A stretch of DNA of 55,599 nucleotides. Origin: Candidatus Heteroclostridium caecigallinarum. Its GTDB lineage: Bacteria > Bacillota > Clostridia > Christensenellales > CAG-314. Within the stretch, counting starts at the first letter, position 1. The number at the start of each line of letters is the position of its first letter. A program made the position numbers and the translations under genes. This document shows positions 1 to 7,539 of this stretch, in pieces. Location of the stretch: the NCBI GenBank assembly GCA_904419725.1, contig CAJFSP010000008.1, forward strand, positions 1 through 55,599. The letters run 5' to 3'. The notes below the pieces were generated by a model. That model was not told where the DNA came from and did not search any database. It worked only from the letters and a program-made list of their open reading frames with translations.

Positions 1-87
1 ATCCCGTACCTCTTTAGGAATAACAATCTGTCCTTTGGGACCGATTTTTACCGTAGTCAGAAACTTACCTTCAGGGAAATTCTCCAT
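1..87 (-). CDS. AbrB/SpoVT-type DNA-binding protein, N-terminal part
   Basis: The first 29 codons run off the left edge of the window. The translation contains the swapped-hairpin motif IGPKGQIVIPKEVRD, which is typical of the AbrB/MazE/SpoVT DNA-binding domain. Such domains occur in transition-state regulators and in antitoxins. The start ATG ends at position 87 and is preceded by GAAGGAG at good spacing. A near-consensus promoter lies just upstream. Whether this is an antitoxin or a stand-alone regulator cannot be told, because its C-terminus and downstream neighbour are outside the window. Confidence 0.8.
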   Translation of the reverse strand, partial: MENFPEGKFLTTVKIGPKGQIVIPKEVRD

Positions 88-128
88 AATACACTCCTTC
101 AGTATAATTAGTATTACTTTTCTTACTT

Positions 129-157
129 ATTATACAAATAAATAAACGAAATGTCAA
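129..157 (-). promoter_or_regulatory. Sigma-A promoter of the AbrB-type gene
   Basis: On the minus strand, TTGACA (157-152) and TATAAT (134-129) are separated by exactly 17 bp. A partial AT-rich dyad (AGTATAATTAGTATTACT, about 101-118) sits between the promoter and the ribosome binding site. It could be an autoregulatory operator, but that is inference. Confidence 0.8.
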
Positions 158-169
158 TAAAAAAACATT

Positions 170-373
170 TTGAAAGATAAGATTACAAAAAGAACGTCAA
201 TAAGATTTAGCATTATTGAAAGAATAAACTACTATTTCTCCGATTCGCTCAAAAAGCACAACAATTCAATCGAATCGGTAAAGGAAACAGAAAAGCAGTC
301 CAAAGAGACTGCTCCTTTATCTGACTTTCTAAGTTCGCACAAAGGCGACAACTCGCCGCCAAAGAAATCCTAA
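170..373 (+). CDS. Small hypothetical protein, weakly supported
   Basis: A 67-codon frame opens with TTG at 170 and stops just before a rho-independent terminator. The product is charged and Ser/Lys-rich with no recognisable domain. There is no convincing ribosome binding site and no clear promoter in front of it. The main argument for a real transcript is the downstream terminator on the same strand. It could equally be a small RNA, or a chance frame in AT-rich DNA. Confidence 0.3.
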   Translation: MKDKITKRTSIRFSIIERINYYFSDSLKKHNNSIESVKETEKQSKETAPLSDFLSSHKGDNSPPKKS

Positions 374-381
374 ATCGAACA

Positions 382-406
382 CCTAAATTCGGTTTAGGAT
401 TTTTTA
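382..406 (+). terminator. Rho-independent terminator
   Basis: CCTAAA-TTCGG-TTTAGG is followed by ATTTTTTATT. A longer alternative pairing with AATCCTAAA at 366-374 is possible. It ends whatever is transcribed rightward from 160-380. Confidence 0.6.
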
Positions 407-547
407 TTGCGCCAAATACGGTATTTCGGGAATATACTATTTTATATGGTTTTTATAACCTGAATTGGAACTCGAATATAAGCGGTAAAACTCAGCCTCT
501 CTGCTTAGAATACTGAGTTAAGTTCTCTTTCTGTTTAACAAATATAA

Positions 548-1207
548 TTATATTATTCGGAAAAACTCATTTTGCGGAGATCGCTGTATCTTTTTTTCTT
601 CAAAATCAATACATTTTGATTCCCATTTTTCATATTTACATATTAGATATCCGAATTTTTCCCAATCTTTTTTTTCTTCATATTTTTCCTTTCTGTCAAA
701 TATTAGTTTTTTACAAGCCATTAATCTCCATTTCAAGTATGGTTCTATCTTGGATGCAGGTAAATTATATGCTTTCCCAGAAAATATTGCATTATTAGCT
801 AATTCTTCAATCTCTTTCAAATGTAATGTTGCGATATTTTGATAAAATTTCAGAGTTAACATACTTGCAAATTTAGATATTATTTTATTTAATCTATTAT
901 TGCTGTTTGATAAAATATCTTTGCCGTCCAATATGAATGTCACTTCATCGCTACAGGCGTAAGCTATTTTTATACTTGATATTTTAGAGCATATTTCTTT
1001 GGCTGATTCTGCTATCGCATTAACAACTCTTCCCTTAATTTCCGAGTTATATTGCCTATAATATTTATGAGTAAAATCTACTCCGTCAAGATGTACAATT
1101 ATATATTCATCCGTCCTTAAACATATATCGCGTTCTCTTATATAAAATTCAAACGATTCTGCTGTTTTACAAAATTGGTATTGTGAAATATTCTTTTGTT
1201 TATCCAT
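548..1207 (-). CDS. Thg1-like (tRNA-His guanylyltransferase-like) protein
   Basis: Thg1 and Thg1-like proteins add nucleotides in the 3'-to-5' direction to the 5' end of tRNAs, either as G-1 of tRNA-His or as tRNA repair. The 219-residue product shows the two metal-binding palm motifs of this family: HLDG with D41, followed by DFTHKYY, and CSDEVTFIL with D87-E88. It also has the later family signature FSGKAYNLP...YLKWR at 142-161. The start ATG ends at 1207 and has AGGAGGT seven bases upstream. A TTGACA-N18-TATTAT promoter lies at 1282-1253. The gene stands alone in an AT-rich island, which suggests transfer. Family assignment is from remembered motifs. The actual RNA substrate is unknown. 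Confidence 0.78.
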   Translation of the reverse strand: MDKQKNISQYQFCKTAESFEFYIRERDICLRTDEYIIVHLDGVDFTHKYYRQYNSEIKGRVVNAIAESAKEICSKISSIKIAYACSDEVTFILDGKDILSNSNNRLNKIISKFASMLTLKFYQNIATLHLKEIEELANNAIFSGKAYNLPASKIEPYLKWRLMACKKLIFDRKEKYEEKKDWEKFGYLICKYEKWESKCIDFEEKKIQRSPQNEFFRII

Positions 1208-1252
1208 CTTCCTACCTCCTAGAATATTTTTTAATTACATTCACATTTTTTT

Positions 1253-1282
1253 ATAATATAATATCTTTTATTTATTTGTCAA
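1253..1282 (-). promoter_or_regulatory. Promoter of the Thg1-like gene
   Basis: On the minus strand, TTGACA (1282-1277), an 18 bp spacer and TATTAT (1258-1253). An AGGAGGT ribosome binding site follows before the ATG. Confidence 0.65.
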
Positions 1283-1926
1283 AATCAAAATAAGAATTTG
1301 AATGTATAAATCTATTTCTATATAACAGTTTGTGGTCGCATTTAAATTCCAAATTTTCTTAATACCGGCAGTTTTGCCCGCATCACATTGTCCGGCGAAA
1401 TCCTCTCGTCTAATATTTCTTAACCTTTTCTTACCTTTTCCATTGTCTTTTACCTCCGAAATTTGATTGCCTTTCGGCAGACAAAAAGGAGCATATGACG
1501 GTAAAAGAAAAACATCTTTACTATCTGTATGGGAAAGTCAGCGGGCAAAAGAAAAATCCTTGCTTTTCTGTCCTTTCATTCAGACGTTTACGCAAGGATT
1601 TTACGACCGTTTACTTTCCCGAGGAGTATGCGACAATATGCCCACGAAAGGCAAGCTTCGGAGGATTACAATCAAAGCAATGTATCACAAAAAAATAAGG
1701 CTATATCGAGGAAAAATACGAGAGAGCGAAAAAGCGGAAGATTTCGCAAGCGGTTCAGCGCGAAACTCCGCTTCGCTCGCGCTTTCCGTTCAGCCTTTTT
1801 AGTTTGTGTTACGGCGTGTGCTTGGCTGCGGCGAGGCGTAGCCGAGCCGCACTTGTATAGTCAAGCACCCGCCACAGTGCCATAGATATAGTTTTTTGAT
1901 TATGCTGTTAATTGTTTTAAGTTGTA
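1283..1926. other. Non-coding or decayed DNA between the Thg1-like gene and the lipoprotein gene
   Basis: Several short frames overlap here in different phases, but none has a convincing start, family motif or codon pattern. An 11 bp perfect inverted repeat (AAAATCCTTGC, 1553-1563, against GCAAGGATTTT, 1592-1602) and a GC-rich patch at 1740-1880 stand out from the AT-rich surroundings. This looks like remnants of a mobile element. No intact gene is supported. Confidence 0.45.
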
Positions 1927-1956
1927 TTGACTTTAATTTTTACATTCGTGTATAAT
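1927..1956 (+). promoter_or_regulatory. Promoter of the 1978 lipoprotein gene
   Basis: TTGACT (1927-1932), an 18 bp spacer and TATAAT (1951-1956). It lies inside the upstream extension of the reading frame and so decides that translation starts at 1978. Confidence 0.7.
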
Positions 1957-1977
1957 ATGTTTTATGAGGTGTATGTT

Positions 1978-2409
1978 ATGAAAAAACTATTAAGCATAAT
2001 CTTACTATTCTGTTGCTGTATGTTATTTGTTGGGTGTACTGCCAAAGAAAATGCAGAAACAACAACCGCTACTAATGGTAATGATACTTCATCGGTGACA
2101 GAGAACGTCGGAATGCAACAGCCAGAGTTGCCACAAAAGCATACTATTTCTTTAACGATGAATAATTATTCGACATATATAGAAACGAGCATTGTGGCAT
2201 ATCTTTCATCAACACCGCAAAAAGTTGAATTTACTGCAAATGGGTGTCTTTCTTATGCCTATTATGAGAATGTCGTTTTTGAAATAGAACACGATGGGCA
2301 AAAAATGTATGTTACTTGTAATGCGGCAGGGAACGGTAAGGGTAGTTACGGCGGCAGGACTATTGGAACGATAACAGCGATTTCGGGAACTGTTATTTAT
2401 TGGATGTGA
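1978..2409 (+). CDS. Small secreted lipoprotein of unknown function
   Basis: The 143-residue product has an N-terminal MKK charge patch, a hydrophobic core and the lipobox LFVGC, so it should be lipid-anchored outside the membrane. A Thr/Asn-rich linker follows, then a compact domain with the motifs NNYSTYIETSIVAY and EHDGQKMYVTC. I do not recognise a family. The start at 1978 has GAGGTG six bases upstream. The frame is open further upstream, but the promoter lies there. The next gene follows after 34 bp on the same strand and is probably cotranscribed. Confidence 0.75.
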   Translation: MKKLLSIILLFCCCMLFVGCTAKENAETTTATNGNDTSSVTENVGMQQPELPQKHTISLTMNNYSTYIETSIVAYLSSTPQKVEFTANGCLSYAYYENVVFEIEHDGQKMYVTCNAAGNGKGSYGGRTIGTITAISGTVIYWM

Positions 2410-2443
2410 TTATTTAATATTATAGGCTTTGTAAAGGAAAATT

Positions 2444-3274
2444 ATGTTTATTGCTTTGGACACCAATAGAAATAGAATATCAATAGAAAACGCAATAAAG
2501 GGCAATCAATATTTTTGCCCTATTTGTGGCGAGATTCTTACAATTCGAGCAACAGAATCTTTGGCGGTCAAGACACATTTTGCTCATAAACGAGGGACTA
2601 TTTGCTATGACGATTGGAAGCACGATATGAGTGAGTGGCATTTGTCTTGGCAAAGACAATTCCCCGAACAATATAGAGAAGTCGTTATTGAGAAAAACGG
2701 CATTAAACATAGAGCAGATATTTGTATCAATGGAACAGTTATTGAATTTCAGCATAGCCCTATTACGGGTGAAGAAATTACAAAACGAAATGCTTTCTAC
2801 CTTTCTTGTGGGTATCAGGTAGTTTGGGTATTCGATGCAACTGATAGAATTAAAAATTATATTGAAGATTCTATTGACCCTATGAAATGCAGAGATGACG
2901 ATTTGTGTTGGAAAAGAGCAAAACAGCAATTTGCAATCAAAATACCGCCGCAAGTTAAAATATTTATACAATACAAAACCAGCATATCAAATCCGCAATA
3001 TGCCAATCAAGAATTTGATATTATGTTGCTACTAACAAAAATATCCCCCAAAGATTTTACCTTTTATAAAACATACCCTAATTATATTATAGCAAACAAT
3101 TTTCTCAAACAATATGGAATATCGATAAATGATGATGTTTTATCGATTGACGATATTATAAACCAAACTCAATCGTATATTCAACAAGAACGTGCACGAC
3201 AATATGAAGCAAGTAGAAGGCAAATTATGAATAGTATGTTAGGGCAACGACCTAAACGCCGTTGGCGACTATAA
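2444..3274 (+). CDS. CoiA-like nuclease-domain protein
   Basis: The 276-residue product resembles the CoiA competence-protein family. It has an N-terminal zinc-binding type motif CPICG (C25, C28) followed by HFAHKR (H45, H48). A restriction-endonuclease-like core follows: HRAD with D92, then VIEFQHS with E101 and Q103, then RNAFYL...YQVVWVFD. CoiA promotes recombination during natural transformation, and relatives also occur on mobile elements. AAAGGAAAATT precedes the start. No other competence gene is in view, so a role in element maintenance or defence is as likely as competence. The stop codon lies within a sequence repeated in inverse orientation at the right end of the window. Confidence 0.7.
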   Translation: MFIALDTNRNRISIENAIKGNQYFCPICGEILTIRATESLAVKTHFAHKRGTICYDDWKHDMSEWHLSWQRQFPEQYREVVIEKNGIKHRADICINGTVIEFQHSPITGEEITKRNAFYLSCGYQVVWVFDATDRIKNYIEDSIDPMKCRDDDLCWKRAKQQFAIKIPPQVKIFIQYKTSISNPQYANQEFDIMLLLTKISPKDFTFYKTYPNYIIANNFLKQYGISINDDVLSIDDIINQTQSYIQQERARQYEASRRQIMNSMLGQRPKRRWRL

Positions 3275-3305
3275 AATTCGATTTACGTTACAAGCGCTCC
3301 GCCAC
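3270..3305 (+). repeat. Left copy of a 36 bp boundary repeat
   Basis: The first 22 bp (TATAAAATTC...TTACGTTAC, 3270-3291) are identical to the reverse complement of 55514-55535. The next 14 bp match 10 of 14 (GCGCTCCGCCAC against ACGCTCCACCAT). The repeat overlaps the stop codon of the CoiA-like gene, marks the change from AT-rich to balanced DNA, and is followed directly by a terminator. Confidence 0.75.
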
Positions 3306-3309
3306 AAAG

Positions 3310-3344
3310 AAACCTTATCCGCGCCTGGCGGTTAAGGTTTTTGT
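3310..3344 (+). terminator. Terminator downstream of the CoiA-like gene
   Basis: AACCTTA-t-CCGC pairs with GCGG-t-TAAGGTT and is followed by TTTTTG. Confidence 0.65.
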
Positions 3345-3670
3345 TTTGTGCCGCAAATATCGGGATTCTCACGTGACACGATCGCGCCTTCGCGCAACAA
3401 TCGCATAAGCCAGCCGACTTATCGGCGCCGCCACGAGCAAACGGAACCGATTTGATACAGCAGCGCCGCCCCACCGTTTGCCTGAATGCCCTGCAAAACG
3501 CCGGGCGAGTATTCCGTCGCTCCGCTCCTTACGAATCCCTGACTCTCCGCCACAGACAGACCGAATATCTCGGTTCGGGCTGTCAGGAATATCGGCGCTG
3601 GCGATTTGAAATTTACGGCTAACTAGCCGCAAACCGTGATATAATGAAAAAAACTCGTGACGGGGCGAAT
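3345..3670. other. Gene-free stretch with a dispersed repeat and a hairpin
   Basis: Positions 3510-3538 (TATTCCGTCGCTCCGCTCC and following) match the element repeated at 15723 and 15873 downstream of tRNA-Thr. A nested inverted repeat lies at 3538-3590 (CCTGAC...GTCAGG, with CCGA-ATATC-TCGG inside). TATAAT at 3640-3645 is a plausible -10 box for the next gene. No coding region is supported. Confidence 0.5.
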
Positions 3671-4189
3671 ATGGACAACAAAAAAAATCTTTCACGATAC
3701 ACAAAAGAGCAACTGATTGAACTTATCGAAATATATTCAAAAAACTGGCTGGCGACAGACGGAGTCTGGTTTCAGTCTGTGGAAAGCGCGTTCGGCATGG
3801 GCGAGGCGATGAAACACGACGCCGAAGCGTGGAAGCGTTTTACCGTTATCGAGGCAAAACGCATTAAAGAGTTTTTAAAACTGAAAGACGGCTGCGGTCT
3901 GGAAGGTCTGGCGCAAGCGCTTTCACTGCGTTTTTACGCCAATCTCAACGACTGTGAAATCACTTTCAGTGGCGGCGCGCTGTTTTACACTTCCGTCAAA
4001 TGCCGTGTGCAGTCCGCGCGCGAGCGCAAGGGCATGCCTTTTCACCCCTGCAAATCCGTGGGGATAATAGAATACGGCGGATTCGCCAAAGCAATCGACC
4101 CGAGAATACGCTGCGAGTGCGTAAGCTGTTACCCCGACGTGACCGACCCGACATGTCGCTGCAAGTGGAAATTCACCATTGACGAATAA
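3671..4189 (+). CDS. DUF6125 family protein
   Basis: The 172-residue product matches, from memory, the DUF6125 family of anaerobes. Markers are YTKEQLIELIEIYSKNWL, TDGVWF, AKRIKEFL, the arginine-rich CRVQSARERKG and the cysteine-bearing CKSVGIIEYGGFAKAIDPR with later C-x-C and C-x2-C pairs. The cysteine pattern suggests metal binding, but the function is unknown. An earlier in-frame ATG at 3644 overlaps a TATAAT box and lacks a ribosome binding site, so 3671, preceded by GGGGCG, is preferred. The gene converges on the acetyltransferase and shares a terminator with it. Confidence 0.72.
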   Translation: MDNKKNLSRYTKEQLIELIEIYSKNWLATDGVWFQSVESAFGMGEAMKHDAEAWKRFTVIEAKRIKEFLKLKDGCGLEGLAQALSLRFYANLNDCEITFSGGALFYTSVKCRVQSARERKGMPFHPCKSVGIIEYGGFAKAIDPRIRCECVSCYPDVTDPTCRCKWKFTIDE

Positions 4190-4190
4190 A

Positions 4191-4214
4191 AAAACGGAGC
4201 GCCCGCTCCGTTTT
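4191..4214. terminator. Bidirectional terminator between convergent genes
   Basis: A perfect 11 bp stem (AAAACGGAGCG / CGCTCCGTTTT) serves both the DUF6125 gene and the acetyltransferase gene, whose stop codon lies at its right edge. Confidence 0.85.
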
Positions 4215-4776
4215 ATATATATTTTATGACTTTTGCCGGCACTCCCCCGACGACGGCGCCGGGCGGCACGTCTTTATTGACGACGGCGCCCGCCGCGACA
4301 ACGGCGTTGTCGCCTATCGTTACGCCGGGCAGCACCGTGGCGTGCGCCCCTATCCACACCCCTTTTCCGATTTTTATCGGCGCGGCGGTCATGCTTTTTC
4401 TGTCCGACGGCGCGAGGTCATGATTAAGCGTTGCCAGCACCACCTGATGGCCTATCAGGCAATCGTCGCCTATTTCGATGCCGCCCTGGTCCTGAAAGCA
4501 ACAGCCCGAGTTTATAAACACGTTGGCGCCCACAGTGATGTTTTTGCCGAAATCGGTGTAAAACGGCGGAAACAGCCCGAAACCGTCGCCCGTTTCTTTA
4601 CCGATGAGTTTTGAAAACAGCCGCCGCAGTTCTCCCATGTCATGATAAGCGCCGTTTATTTCGCAGGTAATTTTTCTGGCTTCGGCGGCGGCTTCGTGCA
4701 TGAGCATATGCGCCTCGCTGCCCGCTTCTATGTGACGTGTTTCCGCCACATATTTTTTGTATTGGTCTATATCCAT
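4213..4776 (-). CDS. Sugar O-acetyltransferase, left-handed beta-helix type
   Basis: The product belongs to the maltose/galactoside/NodL acetyltransferase family, which moves an acetyl group from acetyl-CoA to a sugar hydroxyl. The 187 residues start with the helical substrate-binding part. The hexapeptide-repeat helix follows: [55 protein letters not shown]. The LNHD motif contains the likely catalytic H119. Length is normal for the family. It is divergent from a LysR regulator across a 123 bp gap holding a strong dyad, so it is probably the target of that regulator. The natural sugar acceptor is unknown. Confidence 0.9.
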   Translation of the reverse strand: MDIDQYKKYVAETRHIEAGSEAHMLMHEAAAEARKITCEINGAYHDMGELRRLFSKLIGKETGDGFGLFPPFYTDFGKNITVGANVFINSGCCFQDQGGIEIGDDCLIGHQVVLATLNHDLAPSDRKSMTAAPIKIGKGVWIGAHATVLPGVTIGDNAVVAAGAVVNKDVPPGAVVGGVPAKVIKYI

Positions 4777-4837
4777 AATTCAGCCCCTTTCCTTTCGATT
4801 ATCCGCCGCGGCGGCTTTTATGTCAAATATCAATATC

Positions 4838-4879
4838 GCATAACAAACCATAGCGTGAAACTATTGTTTATGCTATAAT
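4838..4879 (+). promoter_or_regulatory. LysR-type operator and promoter in the divergent gap
   Basis: The dyad GCATAA-CAAACCATAG, N7, CTATTGTTTATGC (4838-4873) is almost symmetrical and ends against TATAAT (4874-4879). A LysR regulator commonly binds such a site to control its own gene and the divergent target, here the acetyltransferase. Confidence 0.7.
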
Positions 4880-4899
4880 TATTTTCAGGAGAAAACGCT

Positions 4900-5787
4900 A
4901 TGGACATTCGTGAACTGAGATATTTTCTGGCGGTAGCCGATGAACAGAACATAACCAAAGCGGCGGAACGGCTGTATATTTCGCAGCCCAGCCTGTCAAA
5001 GCAGATGAGCAATCTGGAAGAGGAAATCGGCGCCCCGCTGTTCATCCGTGGCGGCAGAAAAATCACTCTGACGGAATCGGGCATACTGCTCAAAAAGCGC
5101 GCGGAAGAGTTGATGGATTTATATGATAAAACCCGCTGCGAACTCATGAGCCACGAAAAGGAAATAAGCGGCACCGTTTATATAGGCGGCGGCGAAAGCC
5201 AAGCCATGAGCGTAACGGCCGCCGCAGCGAAAAAGGTCATGACAGACTATCCTCGCATCAAATTCGACTTTTTCAGCGGAGACGCCCAGAGCGTCACTGA
5301 AAAACTCGAAAAAGGTCTGCTGGATTTTGCCGTGCTTGTTGACGGCGATACGTCGCCGTATGAATCTCTGCGCCTGCCATACGGCGACACATGGGGTCTG
5401 CTGGTGAGAAAAGACAGCCCCATCGGCGCGAAAAACTCCGTCAGCGTCCGTGAAGCCCGTAAACTGCCCCTCATCGTGTCCAGACAGGGCGCTTCGCAAG
5501 GCGGCATTCTGCGCCGTCTGTTCGGCGGCGATACCGACGCGCTGAATATAAAAGCGGTATACAACCTGGTTTACAACGCTTCTCTGCTGGTAAATGAAGG
5601 CATAGGCTGCGCCGTAGGCATAGACGGCATAATAAACACGTCGGGAAACGGCAGCCTGAAATTCGTGCCGTTTGAGCCGGCAGTAAAAACATATTTGGAC
5701 GTAGTGTGGAAAAAGCGTCAGGTTTTCGGTAAAGCGGCGGTTGTGTTTTTGAAATATCTGAAAGCCGAGATAAACGAAATAAAATAA
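4900..5787 (+). CDS. LysR-family transcriptional regulator
   Basis: The 295-residue product has the N-terminal winged helix (MDIRELRYFLAVADEQNITKAAERLYISQPSLSKQ) and a periplasmic-binding-like effector domain from about residue 90. Start is at the ATG preceded by CAGGAGAAA. A dyad overlaps its promoter and points toward the divergent O-acetyltransferase. The co-inducer is unknown. A terminator follows immediately. Confidence 0.93.
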   Translation: MDIRELRYFLAVADEQNITKAAERLYISQPSLSKQMSNLEEEIGAPLFIRGGRKITLTESGILLKKRAEELMDLYDKTRCELMSHEKEISGTVYIGGGESQAMSVTAAAAKKVMTDYPRIKFDFFSGDAQSVTEKLEKGLLDFAVLVDGDTSPYESLRLPYGDTWGLLVRKDSPIGAKNSVSVREARKLPLIVSRQGASQGGILRRLFGGDTDALNIKAVYNLVYNASLLVNEGIGCAVGIDGIINTSGNGSLKFVPFEPAVKTYLDVVWKKRQVFGKAAVVFLKYLKAEINEIK

Positions 5788-5788
5788 A

Positions 5789-5812
5789 CAAAGCCCCTTT
5801 CGGGGCTTTTTT
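5789..5812. terminator. Bidirectional terminator between the LysR gene and hydA
   Basis: AAAGCCCC-TTTC-GGGGCTTT flanked by A and T runs lies between the two convergent stop codons. Confidence 0.85.
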
Positions 5813-7530
5813 CAATATTTAACATGCAGAAGCCGCTGCGCTTTTTCGCCAAGAGGCGAACCGAAAAATTCTTCGTACAACTTGATTATTTCGGGATTTT
5901 CGTGCGAACAGTGTTTTTCCCTCTTTTCATCGAGGGCGTAAAGTTTGTCCCCGCGCATTTTTGACTTGTCGCGGTCGTCGCTGAACGGCTGACCGCCGCC
6001 GCCGACGCACCCGCCAGGGCATGCCATGACTTCAACAAAATCGTATGTATTTACTCCCGCTTCGATGTCGTCCAGCAGTTTGCGGGCGTTGGACAGCCCG
6101 TTTACCGAGCAGACTTTAAGCACCTTTCCGCCTATTTTGAACTGCGCTTCTTTTCTTCCTTCCTGCCCCCTGACTTCGGCGAAAGAGCCTTTTTCAGGGT
6201 TCTTCCCTTCGATTATGGCATACGCCGTGCGCAGCGCCGCTTCGGCCACGCCGCCCGTCACGCCGAAAATGACTCCCGCTCCCGCCGACTCGCCGAGAGG
6301 CGAATCGAAAGGTTTTGGTTCGAGCCGTTCGGGATATATGTACATTGACCTTATCAGTCTTATAAATTCTCTGGTGGTGATGACGATGTCAACATCGCGT
6401 CCCGCGCCGGCGCTGTCCATCATAAGTTTTGTCGCTTCGCGCTTTTTAGACACGCACGGCATGACCGCTATGCTGCATATCTTTTCGGCCGAGATACCGG
6501 TTTTCGCCGCGAAATAACTTTTCGCGACGGCGCCGAACATCTGCTGCGGAGACTTTGCGGTGGAAAGGCTGGTGAGATATCTCGGGTAGCGTGCCGCGAC
6601 GAAATCGACCCAGCCGGGGCAGCACGAAGTAAACATCGGCCAACGGTGCTCTTCTTTGCCGGACAGCCGCTGGACAAGTTCCGCCGCTTCTTCCATGATG
6701 GTCAGATCGGCGGAAAAAGAAGTGTCGAAAACATAGTCGAACCCGATTTTTTTGAGCGCCGCCACCATGTGCCCTTCCGACGATTTTTCCCTCGGAAGCC
6801 CCAGCGCTTCACCCCACGCCGCGCGCACAGCCGGCGCCACCTGTACTACGGTCACGACGCCGGGGTTATCCAGCGCTTCGTATATTTTGTCAAGGTCGTT
6901 TCTTTCGGACAGCGCGCCCGTCGGGCAATAGGCTATGCACTGACCGCACAGCACACAGTCCGACTCGGCTATCGACTTGTTGTCCGCCACGTCCACCGTG
7001 GTGCGCGCGCCCGTGTTGCAGGTGTCCCATACATGCACGTTTTGCATTTTGTCGCACACCTGAACGCATCTCATGCATTTGACGCATTTCGCCGAATCGC
7101 GTATGAGCGGAAAATTTTTGTCCCACGGCGCTCTGGCGATGTCCTTTTCATAAGGCACGTCGAGTATGCCCAGGTCGTTGGAAAGGCTCTGCAATTTGCA
7201 GCTGCCGCTTTTGGCACACGTCGGGCAGTTGCAGTCGTGCTGCGACAAAAGCAGCTGCACGTTGGTGCGGCGCACCCGTCTCGCCTTAGGCGAATTTGTA
7301 TATATCACCATTCCGTCTTCGGCGGGGCTGTTGCACGCCGTGACGAGTTTGCTTTTGCCGGCTATTTCCACCACGCAGACTTTGCAGGCGCTTATTTCGT
7401 TGACGCCTTCGAGATAGCACAGATGAGGAATTTCCACACCGGCTTTTTTTGCCGCCCGCATGATGGTCGTACCCTCGGGCACACGCACCCTGACGCCGTC
7501 GATGATTATGTTTACCGTCTTTCTGTTCAT
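5812..7530 (-). CDS. hydA: [FeFe]-hydrogenase catalytic subunit, multi-cluster type
   Basis: This cytoplasmic enzyme interconverts protons and H2. The 572 residues carry, in order: a 2Fe-2S domain (C38, C49, C52, C66), a His-ligated 4Fe-4S site (H98, C102, C105, C111), two 4Fe-4S sites (C149/C152/C155/C159 and C192/C195/C198/C202), and the H-cluster domain. The H-cluster motifs are TSCCPGW (C303 for proton relay, C304), MPCVSKKRE (C359) and EVMACPGGCVGGGGQP (C504, C508). All canonical ligands are present, so it should be active. It lies 9 bp downstream of a NuoF-tail/GltD-like flavoprotein that probably delivers electrons from NAD(P)H. The H-cluster maturases HydE, HydF and HydG are not in the window. 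Confidence 0.96.
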   Translation of the reverse strand: MNRKTVNIIIDGVRVRVPEGTTIMRAAKKAGVEIPHLCYLEGVNEISACKVCVVEIAGKSKLVTACNSPAEDGMVIYTNSPKARRVRRTNVQLLLSQHDCNCPTCAKSGSCKLQSLSNDLGILDVPYEKDIARAPWDKNFPLIRDSAKCVKCMRCVQVCDKMQNVHVWDTCNTGARTTVDVADNKSIAESDCVLCGQCIAYCPTGALSERNDLDKIYEALDNPGVVTVVQVAPAVRAAWGEALGLPREKSSEGHMVAALKKIGFDYVFDTSFSADLTIMEEAAELVQRLSGKEEHRWPMFTSCCPGWVDFVAARYPRYLTSLSTAKSPQQMFGAVAKSYFAAKTGISAEKICSIAVMPCVSKKREATKLMMDSAGAGRDVDIVITTREFIRLIRSMYIYPERLEPKPFDSPLGESAGAGVIFGVTGGVAEAALRTAYAIIEGKNPEKGSFAEVRGQEGRKEAQFKIGGKVLKVCSVNGLSNARKLLDDIEAGVNTYDFVEVMACPGGCVGGGGQPFSDDRDKSKMRGDKLYALDEKREKHCSHENPEIIKLYEEFFGSPLGEKAQRLLHVKY

Positions 7531-7539
7531 TTGACACCT

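Noticed and set aside
1467..1885. Three overlapping short frames on the plus strand
   Set aside because: They use different phases over the same DNA and lack family motifs. The only one with a GGAG (1495) has a spacing of three bases.
3270..3305. Integron attC site after the CoiA-like gene
   Set aside because: The conserved core GTTRRRY and its inverse partner are not present, and no integrase is in view.
3369..3704. A 111-codon minus-strand frame with GIRKERSDGI
   Set aside because: It is the translation of the dispersed repeat that also follows tRNA-Thr. It runs across the start of the DUF6125 gene.
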